Shown in pieces: positions 16,509-26,179 of a stretch of DNA of 64,000 nucleotides. This DNA comes from Actibacterium pelagium (GTDB lineage: Bacteria; Pseudomonadota; Alphaproteobacteria; Rhodobacterales; Rhodobacteraceae). The notes under the pieces were generated by a model. The model was not told the origin of the DNA, searched no databases, and saw only the letters and a list, made by a program, of their open reading frames with translations. The translations under genes and the position numbers were made by a program. The number at the start of each line of letters is the position of its first letter. Position 1 is the first letter of the stretch. The stretch is taken from contig NZ_NSBU01000007.1 in assembly GCF_002285415.1 (NCBI RefSeq), positions 312,501-376,500 on the forward strand, given 5' to 3'.

Positions 16509-18323
16509 CTATTCCACCGTCACGGACTTTGCCAGATTGCGCGGCTGATCCACGTCTGTGCCCTTGGCAACAGCCGTGTGATAGGCCAGCAATTGCGCGG
16601 GCAGGGCGTATAGGATCGGGGCCAGAAGGTCGGGAACTTCGGGCAGGACAATGCTGTTCCAGATTCCCTCACCAGCAATCTCGACTCCCTTTGCATCCGA
16701 CACCAGCAGCACCTTGCCACCACGGGCCATGACCTCTTGCATGTTGGAAACCGTCTTGTCGAACAGCGCGTCACGCGGGGCCATGACAATGATCGGAACA
16801 TGCTTGTCGACCAGCGCGATGGGGCCGTGTTTCAACTCTCCCGACGCATAACCTTCAGCGTGTATATAGCTGATTTCCTTAAGTTTTAGCGCGCCTTCAA
16901 GGGCCAGCGGGTACATGTCTCCGCGTCCAAGGAACAGGATGTCCCGCGCCTCTGCCAGCTTGGCCGAGATCGCGCGGATCTGGCTTTCCTGACCAAGGGC
17001 TGCGTTCATCAGGCCCGGCAGGTTGCGCAGGTCGGTAAGGTGTTTTTTGACCTCGTCCTCGGTCAGCGTTCCCCGGGCCAGACCCGCCTTCAGCGCCATC
17101 AGCGCCAGCACGGTCAACTGGCAGGTAAACGCCTTGGTCGAAGCGACCCCGATCTCGACTCCGGCCCGAATGGGCAGGGCCACATCGCTTTCCCGCGCGA
17201 TCGAGCTTTCGGCGACGTTCACCACGGATACGATTTTTTCAGCTTTCCCGACGCAGTATCTCAGCGCGGCCAATGTGTCAGCAGTCTCGCCCGACTGGCT
17301 GACAAACAGGGCGACTGTCTTGCTGGGGATCGGGGGCTCGCGGTACCGGAACTCCGAGGCGACATCGACGTCGACTGGCAAGCGCGCCAGCTTTTCGAAC
17401 CAGTACTTCGCGGTGAAACATGCCAGATAGGCGGTCCCGCAGGCGACCATCGAAATGCGCTCTAACGCATTGAAATCAATGTCGAGTTCCGGCAGCAGCG
17501 TCTCGCTTTCGACGTGGTGGCGCAGGGCGTCCCCCAGCACCACGGGCTGCTCTGCGATTTCTTTGGCCATGAAGTGCTTGTGGCCAGCCTTGTCGATCTG
17601 TGCCTGATCCATGCGGATGATCTTGATTTCGCGGTCCGTCTGGTTGCCCGCCTCATCGAAAATCTGCGCGCCGGCACGTGTGATGATCGCCCGGTCGCCT
17701 TCTTCCAGATAGGTGATCTTATCGGTCATCGGGGCCAGCGCAATCGCGTCTGATCCGACGAACATTTCGCCCTCGCCGTTCCCAATCGCCAAGGGTGATC
17801 CCTTGCGCGCCACGACCATCAGGTCTTCTTCAGCCTCGAAGATGAAACACAGCGCAAAGGCACCTTCCAGACGGTCGATTGTCTTGAAAGCCGCTTGAGC
17901 CGGGGCCAGTCCTTCGCGCATGTAGAAGTCTGCCAGTTTGGCGATGGTTTCGGTGTCAGTCTCGGATTCGAACTCTGCGCCTTTGTCTTCAAGTTCGGCG
18001 CGTAAGTCCTTGAAATTTTCAATAATTCCGTTGTGAACAACGGCTACGGGTCCAGCCTGGTGTGGGTGCGCGTTATGCGTCGTCGGTGCGCCGTGGGTCG
18101 CCCACCGAGTGTGGCCGATACCAATCTTTCCGCGCAGCGGGTTGTGCACCAAATGGTCCGACAGGTTGATCAGCTTGCCCACCGCGCGACGACGATCAAG
18201 CACGCCGCCATTCACGGTCGCAATCCCCGCACTGTCATAGCCGCGGTATTCAAGCCGCTTCAGCGCCTCAAGAATAATGGGCGAGGCTTCGTGGTTTCCA
18301 AGAACGCCGACAATACCACACAT
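16509..18323 (-). CDS. glmS: Glucosamine-fructose-6-phosphate aminotransferase (isomerizing)
   Basis: GlmS makes glucosamine-6-phosphate from fructose-6-phosphate and glutamine, the entry to peptidoglycan and LPS amino sugars. The 604-residue protein starts MCGIVGVLGN, with Cys2 as glutamine-hydrolysing nucleophile, followed by an N-terminal nucleophile domain (HTRWATHG, HNGIIEN) and two SIS sugar-isomerase domains (SQSGETADT; LGRGDMYPLALEGALKLKE). It ends in the conserved LAKSVTVE. The ATG shares one base with the glmU stop (TAATG), so the two are translationally coupled. Confidence 0.98.
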   Translation of the reverse strand: MCGIVGVLGNHEASPIILEALKRLEYRGYDSAGIATVNGGVLDRRRAVGKLINLSDHLVHNPLRGKIGIGHTRWATHGAPTTHNAHPHQAGPVAVVHNGIIENFKDLRAELEDKGAEFESETDTETIAKLADFYMREGLAPAQAAFKTIDRLEGAFALCFIFEAEEDLMVVARKGSPLAIGNGEGEMFVGSDAIALAPMTDKITYLEEGDRAIITRAGAQIFDEAGNQTDREIKIIRMDQAQIDKAGHKHFMAKEIAEQPVVLGDALRHHVESETLLPELDIDFNALERISMVACGTAYLACFTAKYWFEKLARLPVDVDVASEFRYREPPIPSKTVALFVSQSGETADTLAALRYCVGKAEKIVSVVNVAESSIARESDVALPIRAGVEIGVASTKAFTCQLTVLALMALKAGLARGTLTEDEVKKHLTDLRNLPGLMNAALGQESQIRAISAKLAEARDILFLGRGDMYPLALEGALKLKEISYIHAEGYASGELKHGPIALVDKHVPIIVMAPRDALFDKTVSNMQEVMARGGKVLLVSDAKGVEIAGEGIWNSIVLPEVPDLLAPILYALPAQLLAYHTAVAKGTDVDQPRNLAKSVTVE

Positions 18324-19675
18324 TATTTCGTCTCCTGTTTGCGGGCCTTCTGGGCGCGCAAGCGATCAAAAAACCGCCGGGCAAAGCCCAGCTTGTTGTC
18401 CTGCCTTGTACGGGCCACAGCCATGGCGCCGTCGGGAACATCTCTGGTGACAATGGTTCCGGTCGCGGTCATCGCCTCGTCGCCAACTTTGACCGGGGCA
18501 ACCAGCATCGTGTTCGAGCCAATAAAGGAACGCGCGCCGATTTCAGTGTGGTGTTTAAACACGCCATCATAGTTGCAGGTGATGGTGCCTGCACCGACAT
18601 TGGTGGCCTCACCGATCGACGCGTCCCCGACATACGACAGATGGTTTACCTTTGCGCCCTCGGCGATGGTGGCGTTTTTCACCTCGACAAAGTTGCCGAT
18701 GCGCACATCTTCGGCCAGTTCGGCGCCGGGCCGCAGGCGGGCATAGGGACCAACGATCGCACCGCGCGACACGTGGCACCCTTCCAGATGGCTGAATGCA
18801 CGCAGGGTTGCGCCGGATTCAACGGTGACCTCGGGGCCGAACACCACGTTGGGCTCAATTACTGTGTCGCGGCCAATATAGGTGTCGTAGGCGAAGAAGA
18901 CGGTCTCGGGTGCGGCCATCGTCACCCCGTTTTCCAAGGATTCAGCACGTTTTCGGGCCTGAAAGGCGGCTTCGGCAGCCGCTAGTTCGGTACGAGAATT
19001 GACGCCGAGCGTTTCAGCTTCGTCACAGGCAATGGCGGTCGCGGTCAGACCTCGGTCACGCGCGATCGCGGGGACGTCGGTCAGATAGTATTCGCCAGCC
19101 GCATTGTCGTTGCCAACCGCGTCAAGCAGGTCGAACAGGGTCTTGGCATCTGCGGCCAGTACACCGCTATTACAGAAGGTGATCTTACGCTCTGCATCGG
19201 TGGCGTCTTTAAACTCTACGATGCGTGCCAGATCGTCGCCATCCATGACCAAGCGGCCATAACGGGCGGGATCTGCGGCGTTGAAGCCTAGGATAACCAC
19301 GTCATGCGACGCGCGCGCTGCGACCAGCGCCTCTAGCGTTTCTGGCGAAATGAAGGGGGTATCGCCGTACAGGACGATTACATCCCCATCGAAATCCGCG
19401 AGTGTCTCTTTGGCCTGCGCGACCGCGTGGCCGGTGCCAAGCTGTTCCTCTTGCAGAACGATCTCTGCGGATTCATCAAAGGCCAGCGCGGCCTTGCGCA
19501 CCTGTTCAGAGCCGTGACCTGCGATGACGACGACTTTCTCGGGCTCCAGCACAGCACCAGCGCGCATTGCATGCGCCAGCATCGGTGCGCCCGCGATCGG
19601 GTGCAGCACCTTTGGAAGTTCGGAATTCATCCGGGTTCCTTGACCTGCGGCCAGGATGATCAGCGCTGTGGGCAT
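18323..19675 (-). CDS. glmU: Bifunctional GlmU (GlcN-1-P acetyltransferase / GlcNAc-1-P uridyltransferase)
   Basis: GlmU makes UDP-GlcNAc in two steps downstream of GlmS. The N-terminal half has the pyrophosphorylase signature LAAGQGTRMNSELPKVLH and YGDTPFI; the C-terminal half is a left-handed beta helix of hexapeptide repeats ending in the acetyltransferase site (NHLSYVGDASIG, NYDGVFKHHTEIG). The start at MPTALIILAAG is conventional and has AAGGGA upstream, giving 450 residues; the frame continues upstream without support. It leads directly into glmS and is divergent from gph. Confidence 0.97.
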   Translation of the reverse strand: MPTALIILAAGQGTRMNSELPKVLHPIAGAPMLAHAMRAGAVLEPEKVVVIAGHGSEQVRKAALAFDESAEIVLQEEQLGTGHAVAQAKETLADFDGDVIVLYGDTPFISPETLEALVAARASHDVVILGFNAADPARYGRLVMDGDDLARIVEFKDATDAERKITFCNSGVLAADAKTLFDLLDAVGNDNAAGEYYLTDVPAIARDRGLTATAIACDEAETLGVNSRTELAAAEAAFQARKRAESLENGVTMAAPETVFFAYDTYIGRDTVIEPNVVFGPEVTVESGATLRAFSHLEGCHVSRGAIVGPYARLRPGAELAEDVRIGNFVEVKNATIAEGAKVNHLSYVGDASIGEATNVGAGTITCNYDGVFKHHTEIGARSFIGSNTMLVAPVKVGDEAMTATGTIVTRDVPDGAMAVARTRQDNKLGFARRFFDRLRAQKARKQETK

Positions 19676-19802
19676 GGGATTTCCCTTTTCTTCTGCTCGC
19701 ACTCCTTTTATCGGGGCAGGGACGCTTCGCAAGTCCAATGGGCATCAAAAGGCGTTTCGTTTCGTTTCAGGGATCGGCGGTTTGTCGCCGGAGAGGGGCT
19801 GG

Positions 19803-20471
19803 ATGCGCACCGTTATTTTCGACTTGGACGGCACTTTGGCTGATACCAGCGGCGACCTGATCGCTTCGGCAAACGCTTGTTTTACAGGGCTTGGGTTGGG
19901 CGAACCGCTTGATCCGGTGGCTGATCAGCTGACCGCTTTCCAAGGGGGGCGCGCGATGTTGCGGCTTGGATTCTCTCGTGTGAGGCCAGAAGCGGATGAG
20001 AGCGACGTTGATGCCCAATTTCCGCTGCTGCTGAAGCACTATGAGGCGGCAATCGACGTTCATACGGTTCTCTATCCCGGGGCCGTCGAGGCGGTGGAAG
20101 GCCTGTTGTCGAACGGCTTCAAGGTCGGAATCTGCACGAACAAACCCGAAGGTCTGGCAGAAACACTTATGTCCCGGCTTGGTGTGCGGGACCTGTTCGG
20201 ATCGCTGATTGGGGCCGATACGCTTCCGGTGCGCAAGCCTGACCCGGCACCCTTTGTTGCCTCTGTTGAACAGGCAGGGGGGCGTGTTGATCGCTCCTTG
20301 CTGGTCGGCGATACGGTGACGGACAGGGATACGGCCAAGGCAGCGGGCGTGCCGTCGGTTCTGGTCACTTTCGGTCCAGAGGGGCAGGGGATTTCACGAT
20401 TGGAACCAGAGGCCCTGCTGCACGACTATGGTCAGATGTGCGATGTCGCGGAACGATTGCTTGGCCGTTGA
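19803..20471 (+). CDS. gph: HAD-family phosphoglycolate phosphatase-like protein
   Basis: This 222-residue HAD subfamily IA phosphatase has motif I FDLDGT (Asp7, Asp9), motif II ICTNKPEG, motif III Lys in VRKPDP and motif IV GDTVTDRDTA. Length and motif spacing match Gph, which removes 2-phosphoglycolate, but related hydrolases share them. The ATG at 19803, preceded by GGAGAGGGG, gives the natural MRTVIFDLDGT start. It is transcribed divergently from glmU across 127 bp and is followed 31 bp later by an aminotransferase gene. Confidence 0.85.
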   Translation: MRTVIFDLDGTLADTSGDLIASANACFTGLGLGEPLDPVADQLTAFQGGRAMLRLGFSRVRPEADESDVDAQFPLLLKHYEAAIDVHTVLYPGAVEAVEGLLSNGFKVGICTNKPEGLAETLMSRLGVRDLFGSLIGADTLPVRKPDPAPFVASVEQAGGRVDRSLLVGDTVTDRDTAKAAGVPSVLVTFGPEGQGISRLEPEALLHDYGQMCDVAERLLGR

Positions 20472-20502
20472 CGGCCCCGAATGATCTGCTCATTCTCGCG
20501 CT

Positions 20503-21702
20503 ATGACTGACGAGATTTTCACTGGGTCTTTTACCCAACAGGAACCCATCCCCGAAGAGGGGATCGAGGCAGCTGTCGCGGTTCTGCGTAGCGGACGTCT
20601 GCACCGTTATAATACGGTCGGAGACGAGGCGGGTGAGACCGCTTTGCTGGAACAAGAGTTTGCGGCGCTCACGGGTGCCAAATACTGTCTGGCTGTCGCG
20701 TCGGGCGGGTATGCGATCGGATGTGCCTTGCGCGCGGTGGGCGTTCAGCCCGGTGATTCCGTGCTGACCAATGCTTTCACGCTGGCGCCCGTTCCCGGGG
20801 CGATCGCGGCGCTTGGGGCCAAACCCGTCTTCGTCGAGGTTACCGAGGACCTTCTGATCGATCTGGAGCACCTGGCCCGTCAAATCGCTGAGACAGACGC
20901 CAAGGTTTTGTTGCTGTCACACATGCGTGGGCATATCTGCGATATGGACGCCTTGATGGCGATTTGTGACACGGCGAGTGTCAAAGTGATCGAGGATTGC
21001 GCCCATACGATGGGGGCCAATTGGAATCGCGTCCCCTCTGGCCGGCATGGGGTCGCAGCGTGTTACTCCACCCAAACCTATAAACATGTGAATTCGGGGG
21101 AGGGCGGGTTCCTGACGTCGGACGACGAAGTTCTGATGGCGCGCGCGGTGATGCTGTCGGGCTCTTATATGTTGTACGAACGCCATTTGGCTGCGCCCTC
21201 TGCCGACGCTTTTGAAAAGATCCGTTTGGAAACGCCCAACGTGTCAGGGCGGATGGATAATCTGCGGGCGGCAATCTTGCGGCCACAGCTGAAGGGCCTT
21301 GCGGAGAATGCGCGCCGCTGGAACGCGCTGTATAAAGAGATGGAGGTCGGGCTGTCTGGTGTGAACGGTCTCGTGATTCCGCATCGTCCGGCGAAAGAAG
21401 GCTATGTCGCGTCCTCTTTCCAGTTCCTGCTGCCCGATTGGTCACCACAGGAGATTATCGACTTTGTAAAACGCTGCGCGAAACGCGGTGTCGAGTTGAA
21501 ATGGTTTGGCGGGGCAGAGCCTCAGGGGTTTACCTCGCGATACGACAGTTGGCGTTATGCGGATGCGCAGAACCTGCCTCAGACTGATCGTGTCTTGGGC
21601 GGGCTGTTGGACATGCGTCTGCCCTTGACCTTCAGCACAGACGATGTCGCTTTGATTGCGCGCATCGTCCGGTCGGAAGTTGCGAGAATTATCGGGCATT
21701 AA
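20503..21702 (+). CDS. DegT/DnrJ/EryC1-family PLP aminotransferase
   Basis: This 399-residue fold-type I aminotransferase resembles sugar aminotransferases. The PLP lysine is Lys194 in STQTYKHVNSGEGG; Asp165 in EDCAHTMGA would hold the pyridine nitrogen, and VASGGYAIGCAL binds the phosphate. Members aminate nucleotide-linked keto sugars, but no dedicated sugar pathway lies beside it, so the substrate is unknown. It is the second gene after gph and is followed by two GC-rich hairpins. Confidence 0.83.
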   Translation: MTDEIFTGSFTQQEPIPEEGIEAAVAVLRSGRLHRYNTVGDEAGETALLEQEFAALTGAKYCLAVASGGYAIGCALRAVGVQPGDSVLTNAFTLAPVPGAIAALGAKPVFVEVTEDLLIDLEHLARQIAETDAKVLLLSHMRGHICDMDALMAICDTASVKVIEDCAHTMGANWNRVPSGRHGVAACYSTQTYKHVNSGEGGFLTSDDEVLMARAVMLSGSYMLYERHLAAPSADAFEKIRLETPNVSGRMDNLRAAILRPQLKGLAENARRWNALYKEMEVGLSGVNGLVIPHRPAKEGYVASSFQFLLPDWSPQEIIDFVKRCAKRGVELKWFGGAEPQGFTSRYDSWRYADAQNLPQTDRVLGGLLDMRLPLTFSTDDVALIARIVRSEVARIIGH

Positions 21703-21707
21703 GCAGA

Positions 21708-21748
21708 GCGCCTGCGGCGCAAGCCAATAAGCAGCCCATGCGGGCTGC
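21708..21748. other. Two consecutive hairpins after the aminotransferase gene
   Basis: GCGCC-TGC-GGCGC (21708-21720) and GCAGCCC-ATGC-GGGCTGC (21731-21748) follow the stop at 21702. Neither has a T-tract, so they may slow polymerase or protect the mRNA end rather than terminate intrinsically. Confidence 0.45.
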
Positions 21749-21788
21749 GGTGGGCGCCTTTGAAGTGCGTCGAGACAGGGGGAAGTTC

Positions 21789-22451
21789 ATGAAGATTCGG
21801 TTGCACCATTGCCATCAGACCCGTTCGATGAGGGTCTTGTGGCTTTTGAATGAGATGGGGGTTGATTTCGAACTGGCTGTGTACCCGTTTGATGGCTCTC
21901 TTCGCGAGCCTGATTTTCTTGCAATGAGCCCTGCCGGGCGTGTTCCTGCGCTGGAAATTGACGGGCAATCGATGTTCGAAAGCGGTGCCATGCTGGAGTA
22001 TCTTTGTGATCTCTTTCCAGAGACTGGCATGGGGCGTGCCGCGGGGTCCGAAGAGCGGGCCGAGTGGTTGGTCTGGCTCCATTTTGCCGAAACCATTGGG
22101 CAGCATGTTGCGAATTTGAATCAGCAGATTTTGTTCATCTATCCCCCCGAGGCCCGTAGTCCAGTTGTCGTGAAGCTTGAAGGCAAACGTGCTGAAAAAT
22201 GTCTGGCAGCCTTGGAAGACAAATTGGCCGATGGGCGTGACCATTTGCTGAGATCCGGGTTCTCGGCGGCTGATATCGCCGTTGGGCAATCAGTTTATAT
22301 GCTGCGCCACTTTGTGCGGACCTCTGACTTCCCACATGTTGAAGTCTGGTATCACCGGATTACCGCGCGTCCGGCCTTTCAGAAGTCGTTGCCGCAAGAC
22401 GGTGACCCGGTCTTGTGGGCACAGCAATTCTATTCGCTTGAGGCAGAGTGA
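21789..22451 (+). CDS. Glutathione S-transferase family protein
   Basis: This 220-residue protein has a thioredoxin-like N-terminal domain (MKIRLHHCHQTRSMRVLWLLNE, then AMSPAGRVPALEID with the cis-proline, and FESGAMLEYL for glutathione binding) and an all-helical C-terminal domain. The family conjugates glutathione to electrophiles or acts in other thiol chemistry. I chose the ATG at 21789, which has GGGGGAAG upstream, over an extended start at 21738. It ends 156 bp before nuoA. Confidence 0.87.
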   Translation: MKIRLHHCHQTRSMRVLWLLNEMGVDFELAVYPFDGSLREPDFLAMSPAGRVPALEIDGQSMFESGAMLEYLCDLFPETGMGRAAGSEERAEWLVWLHFAETIGQHVANLNQQILFIYPPEARSPVVVKLEGKRAEKCLAALEDKLADGRDHLLRSGFSAADIAVGQSVYMLRHFVRTSDFPHVEVWYHRITARPAFQKSLPQDGDPVLWAQQFYSLEAE

Positions 22452-22469
22452 TCGGAAAAATGTATGCCT

Positions 22470-22478
22470 TGGTATACT
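22470..22478 (+). promoter_or_regulatory. Candidate extended -10 promoter of the nuo operon
   Basis: TGGTATACT is an extended -10 element (TGn plus TATACT) in the 156 bp between the GST gene and nuoA. No good -35 is seen at 17-18 bp upstream, as is usual for extended -10 promoters. It would give a leader of about 120 bases. Confidence 0.4.
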
Positions 22479-22607
22479 AAATGGCCATTTGAAGCGAATT
22501 TAGCGCCAACACAGGGGGGTGGATTGGTTGACCCGGCACTTTCGTAGGAGTAAAGCTGCTGCAGCAATCAGGCGCGGTAGTCCGCGCGTTAAGAGGAGAG
22601 CCGCCCA

Positions 22608-22973
22608 GTGGAAGAACTTCTTAGAGAGTACCTCCCGATCCTCATTTTCCTTGGAACCGCCATCGCACTTGGGATTGTATTGATCCTTGCTGCAGTAATT
22701 GTTGCGGTCCGGAACCCAGATCCAGAGAAATTGTCCGCCTACGAATGTGGCTTCAACGCCTTCGACGACGCGCGGATGAAGTTCGACGTCCGATTCTATC
22801 TGGTCGCGATTCTCTTCATCATCTTTGACCTTGAAATCGCCTTCCTGTTCCCGTGGGCCGTCTCTTTCGGCACGATCGGCATGGTTGGCTTCTGGTCGAT
22901 GATGGTGTTCCTGGCGGTGCTGACCATTGGCTTTGCCTATGAGTGGAAGAAAGGGGCCCTGGAATGGGAGTGA
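22608..22973 (+). CDS. nuoA: NADH-quinone oxidoreductase subunit A
   Basis: NuoA is a small membrane subunit of complex I near the quinone site. The 121-residue protein has three membrane helices and the conserved loop [22 protein letters not shown] after the first, including the ECGF cysteine. The start is a GTG with AAGAGGAGAG upstream. It is the first gene of a 14-subunit operon running to nuoN, and its stop overlaps the start of nuoB. Confidence 0.97.
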   Translation: MEELLREYLPILIFLGTAIALGIVLILAAVIVAVRNPDPEKLSAYECGFNAFDDARMKFDVRFYLVAILFIIFDLEIAFLFPWAVSFGTIGMVGFWSMMVFLAVLTIGFAYEWKKGALEWE

Positions 22974-23497
22974 TGACCGGCGCGAATACGGCTGGTGGTG
23001 ACCGCGAGGTCGCAACCCAGGCGCTGAATGCAGAGCTGCAGGACAAAGGTTTCCTGCTGACCTCGACCGAAGACCTGATCAACTGGGCGCGGACCGGCTC
23101 GCTGCACTGGATGACCTTTGGTCTGGCGTGCTGCGCTGTCGAGATGATGCACACCGCGATGCCGCGTTACGACGTCGAGCGTTACGGGTTCGCCCCGCGC
23201 GCGTCCCCGCGTCAGTCTGACGTGATGATCGTTGCGGGTACCCTGACCAACAAGATGGCCCCGGCGCTTCGCAAGGTTTACGACCAGATGCCAGAGCCGC
23301 GCTACGTGATCTCGATGGGGTCCTGTGCGAACGGTGGTGGCTACTATCACTATAGCTATTCGGTGGTGCGTGGCTGTGACCGCGTTGTTCCGGTCGACAT
23401 CTATGTCCCGGGCTGCCCTCCGACCGCAGAGGCGCTGGTTTACGGCATCCTGCAACTGCAACGCAAAATCCGCCGTACCGGCACGATTGTGAGGTAA
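22964..23497 (+). CDS. nuoB: NADH-quinone oxidoreductase subunit B
   Basis: NuoB holds the terminal [4Fe-4S] cluster N2, which reduces quinone. With a start at [11 protein letters not shown] it has 177 residues; cluster cysteines are Cys56-Cys57 (FGLACCAVE), Cys121 ([10 protein letters not shown]) and Cys151 (VPGCPP). The ATG at 22964 overlaps nuoA by 10 bp and has AAGGGG upstream; an ATG at 22973 that overlaps the nuoA stop (TGATG) is also possible. Confidence 0.96.
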   Translation: MGVMTGANTAGGDREVATQALNAELQDKGFLLTSTEDLINWARTGSLHWMTFGLACCAVEMMHTAMPRYDVERYGFAPRASPRQSDVMIVAGTLTNKMAPALRKVYDQMPEPRYVISMGSCANGGGYYHYSYSVVRGCDRVVPVDIYVPGCPPTAEALVYGILQLQRKIRRTGTIVR

Positions 23498-23500
23498 GCG

Positions 23501-24109
23501 ATGAGTGAAGCCCTGAAAGAGCTTGGCGCTCATATCGAATTGAAGCGCCCCGATTGCGTGTTGTCCTACGAGATCGTGCGCGATGAGCTGACCATGGTCG
23601 TCACCCCGGCCAATTTTGTAAGCTTTGTCGAGTTCCTGAAAACCGACGGGACCTGCAAGTTTTCGACGCTGGTCGACATCACCGCGGTTGACTACCCGTC
23701 GCGCGAAGCGCGGTTCGACGTGGTCTATCACTTCCTGTCGATGTACCAGAACCACCGTATCCGCGTGAAGTTCTCGGTACGCGAGGACGATATGGTGCCG
23801 TCAATCGTCGACGTGCATCCTTCGGCCAACTGGTTCGAGCGTGAAGTTTTCGACATGTTCGGCATCCTTTTCTCGGGCCATCCGGACCTGCGTCGTATTC
23901 TGACCGACTACGGTTTCCGCGGTTACCCGCTTCGCAAAGACTTCCCGACCACCGGCTACACCGAAGTGCGTTACGACGAAGAGCAGAAGCGCGTTGTGTA
24001 CGAGCCGGTTTCGCTGGTTCAAGACTATCGCCAGTTCGACTTCATGTCGCCGTGGGAAGGGGCTGAATACATCCTTCCGGGTGATGAGAAGACCGAGGCG
24101 AAGGGCTAA
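23501..24109 (+). CDS. nuoC: NADH-quinone oxidoreductase subunit C
   Basis: NuoC is a hydrophilic subunit of the connecting module next to NuoD and is separate here, not fused. The 202-residue protein shows the 30-kDa-subunit signature [31 protein letters not shown]. It starts 3 bp after nuoB. Unusually, nuoD does not follow directly: a sulfotransferase gene begins 3 bp after the nuoC stop. Confidence 0.97.
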   Translation: MSEALKELGAHIELKRPDCVLSYEIVRDELTMVVTPANFVSFVEFLKTDGTCKFSTLVDITAVDYPSREARFDVVYHFLSMYQNHRIRVKFSVREDDMVPSIVDVHPSANWFEREVFDMFGILFSGHPDLRRILTDYGFRGYPLRKDFPTTGYTEVRYDEEQKRVVYEPVSLVQDYRQFDFMSPWEGAEYILPGDEKTEAKG

Positions 24110-24112
24110 GGA

Positions 24113-24967
24113 ATGGGGCAGGCGACGCTCATGTATGGGATTGGTGCGACAAAAGCGGGGACCAGTTGGCTCTACCGTTATCTCGCGTCGCATCCTGAAT
24201 GCGCGATGCCGCCGGTAAAAGAATTGCACTATTTCAACACCGATACTCCCGAAGCGCTAGAGCTTCAGATGGATCGTCTGGCTCGTCACGCTGTGACGAC
24301 GGACGAAGGCGGGATCGTTGGCGGTCGTCGCTATCGCGTGTTGGAAGAGGCCAGCGAGATGTTGACCGCGCCGCGGGACGGCGATGCAGCCTATCTGGAA
24401 TACCTTATGGGGCAGGCGGCTCAGGCACGGCTGGTTGGGGACATCACCCCGGCCTATAGCATGCTGCCCGCCAAAACCTTCGAGCGTATGTCCAAGCTGG
24501 CGCAGACCACGCGGTTCATCTATCTGATCCGCGATCCGGTTGCGCGTCTTTGGTCGAACGTGCGCATGGTGGCCCTGCGCAAGGAAAAGGCCAAAACCGA
24601 TTATGCCGGTGTGTCTAATCGCATCATGGATCGTACTTTGCGAAAGTCCGATCATCGGGCGCTGAAACGTTCAAATTATAAAGCGACGCTTGAAGCGCTA
24701 GAGGCCGCCGTGCCCGCCGCTTCGCGTCTGGTTCTGTTTTTCGAAGAGCTGTTCACCGAGAAAACGGTGCGACGGATCTGCGATTTTCTGGGTCTTTCCT
24801 ACGTTCCGGGCGATTTTTCGTTCCGGGTGAACGAAGGACCCGCGCTGGCGTTGGATGACGACCGGCGGGCATCCGCGCAGCAGCTTCTGCGCGACCAATA
24901 CGAAGCCGTGGCGCAACGTTTCGGGCATCTGCCCGAGGCGTGGCAGCGCAACATGGTAGGGGTTTAA
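24113..24967 (+). CDS. Sulfotransferase embedded between nuoC and nuoD
   Basis: This 284-residue protein is a PAPS-dependent sulfotransferase: the 5'-phosphosulfate loop is GATKAGTSWLYRYL (about 11-24) and the 3'-phosphate motif is FIYLIRDPVARLWSNVRM (about 134-151). A later VLFFEELF segment also fits the family. It is cytosolic with no signal peptide. It has no known link to complex I, yet it sits with 3 bp spacing on each side between nuoC and nuoD, so it must be co-transcribed with them. The acceptor is unknown. A different sulfotransferase lies at 55623-56603. Confidence 0.85.
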   Translation: MGQATLMYGIGATKAGTSWLYRYLASHPECAMPPVKELHYFNTDTPEALELQMDRLARHAVTTDEGGIVGGRRYRVLEEASEMLTAPRDGDAAYLEYLMGQAAQARLVGDITPAYSMLPAKTFERMSKLAQTTRFIYLIRDPVARLWSNVRMVALRKEKAKTDYAGVSNRIMDRTLRKSDHRALKRSNYKATLEALEAAVPAASRLVLFFEELFTEKTVRRICDFLGLSYVPGDFSFRVNEGPALALDDDRRASAQQLLRDQYEAVAQRFGHLPEAWQRNMVGV

Positions 24968-24970
24968 GAC

Positions 24971-26179
24971 ATGGACGGAAATTTCAACGACGCCCAAACC
25001 GGCGAACAGAAAATCCGCAACTTTAACATCAACTTCGGCCCGCAGCACCCTGCGGCCCACGGCGTGCTGCGCATGGTTCTGGAGTTGGACGGCGAGATCG
25101 TCGAACGCGCGGACCCACATATCGGCCTGCTGCACCGTGGCACCGAAAAGCTGATGGAAAGCCGCACCTATCTGCAGAACCTGCCGTATCTGGACCGTCT
25201 GGACTATGTGGCCCCGATGAACCAGGAACACGCATGGTGTCTGGCGATTGAAAAGCTGACCAGCACCGAAGTGCCGCGTCGTGCATCGCTGATCCGCGTT
25301 CTGTACTCGGAAATCGGCCGTATCCTGAACCACCTGCTGAACGTGACCACTCAGGCGATGGACGTTGGTGCGCTGACCCCGCCGCTGTGGGGTTTTGAAG
25401 CACGCGAAGAGCTGATGGAATTCTACGAGCGTGCCTGTGGCGCCCGTCTGCACGCGGCCTACTTCCGCCCGGGTGGCGTTCATCAGGACCTGCCCGAGAA
25501 GCTGATCGACGATATCGAGGCATGGTGCGACACGTTCCCTAACCTGCTGGACGATATCGACAACCTGCTGACCGAGAACCGCATCTTCAAGCAGCGGAAC
25601 TGTGATATCGGCGTCATCACCGAAGAAGACATCCTGAACTGGGGGTATTCGGGCGTGATGGTTCGCGGGTCGGGTCTTGCATGGGACCTGCGTCGTGCGC
25701 AGCCCTATGAATGCTATGACGAGTTCGATTTCCAGATTCCGGTTGGTAAAAATGGCGACTGCTATGACCGCTACCTGTGCCGTATGCAGGAAATGCGCGA
25801 AAGCCTGTCGATCATGAAACAATGCGTGCAGAAGTTGCGCGTCGAAAAAGGGGATGTGCTGGCGCGCGGGAAACTGACGCCGCCGAAGCGGGGCGACATG
25901 AAGACCTCGATGGAAGCACTGATCCACCACTTCAAACTGTACACCGAGGGCTTCCACGTTCCGGCGGGCGAAGTTTACGCCGCTGTCGAAGCGCCCAAGG
26001 GTGAGTTTGGCGTTTACATGGTGTCCGATGGCACCAACAAACCCTATCGCGCCAAACTGCGCGCGCCGGGGTTCTTGCACCTACAATCGATGGATTACGT
26101 GGCCGGTGGCCACCAGCTGGCCGACGTGGCCGCGATCATCGGCACTATGGATATCGTGTTTGGGGAGATTGACCGCTAA
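24971..26179 (+). CDS. nuoD: NADH-quinone oxidoreductase subunit D
   Basis: NuoD (49-kDa subunit) forms the quinone-binding cavity with NuoB. The 402-residue protein contains [25 protein letters not shown], the quinone-site tyrosine region [12 protein letters not shown], and [14 protein letters not shown]. It ends FGEIDR with the stop overlapping the nuoE start (TAATG). Length is normal for a separate NuoD. Confidence 0.97.
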   Translation: MDGNFNDAQTGEQKIRNFNINFGPQHPAAHGVLRMVLELDGEIVERADPHIGLLHRGTEKLMESRTYLQNLPYLDRLDYVAPMNQEHAWCLAIEKLTSTEVPRRASLIRVLYSEIGRILNHLLNVTTQAMDVGALTPPLWGFEAREELMEFYERACGARLHAAYFRPGGVHQDLPEKLIDDIEAWCDTFPNLLDDIDNLLTENRIFKQRNCDIGVITEEDILNWGYSGVMVRGSGLAWDLRRAQPYECYDEFDFQIPVGKNGDCYDRYLCRMQEMRESLSIMKQCVQKLRVEKGDVLARGKLTPPKRGDMKTSMEALIHHFKLYTEGFHVPAGEVYAAVEAPKGEFGVYMVSDGTNKPYRAKLRAPGFLHLQSMDYVAGGHQLADVAAIIGTMDIVFGEIDR

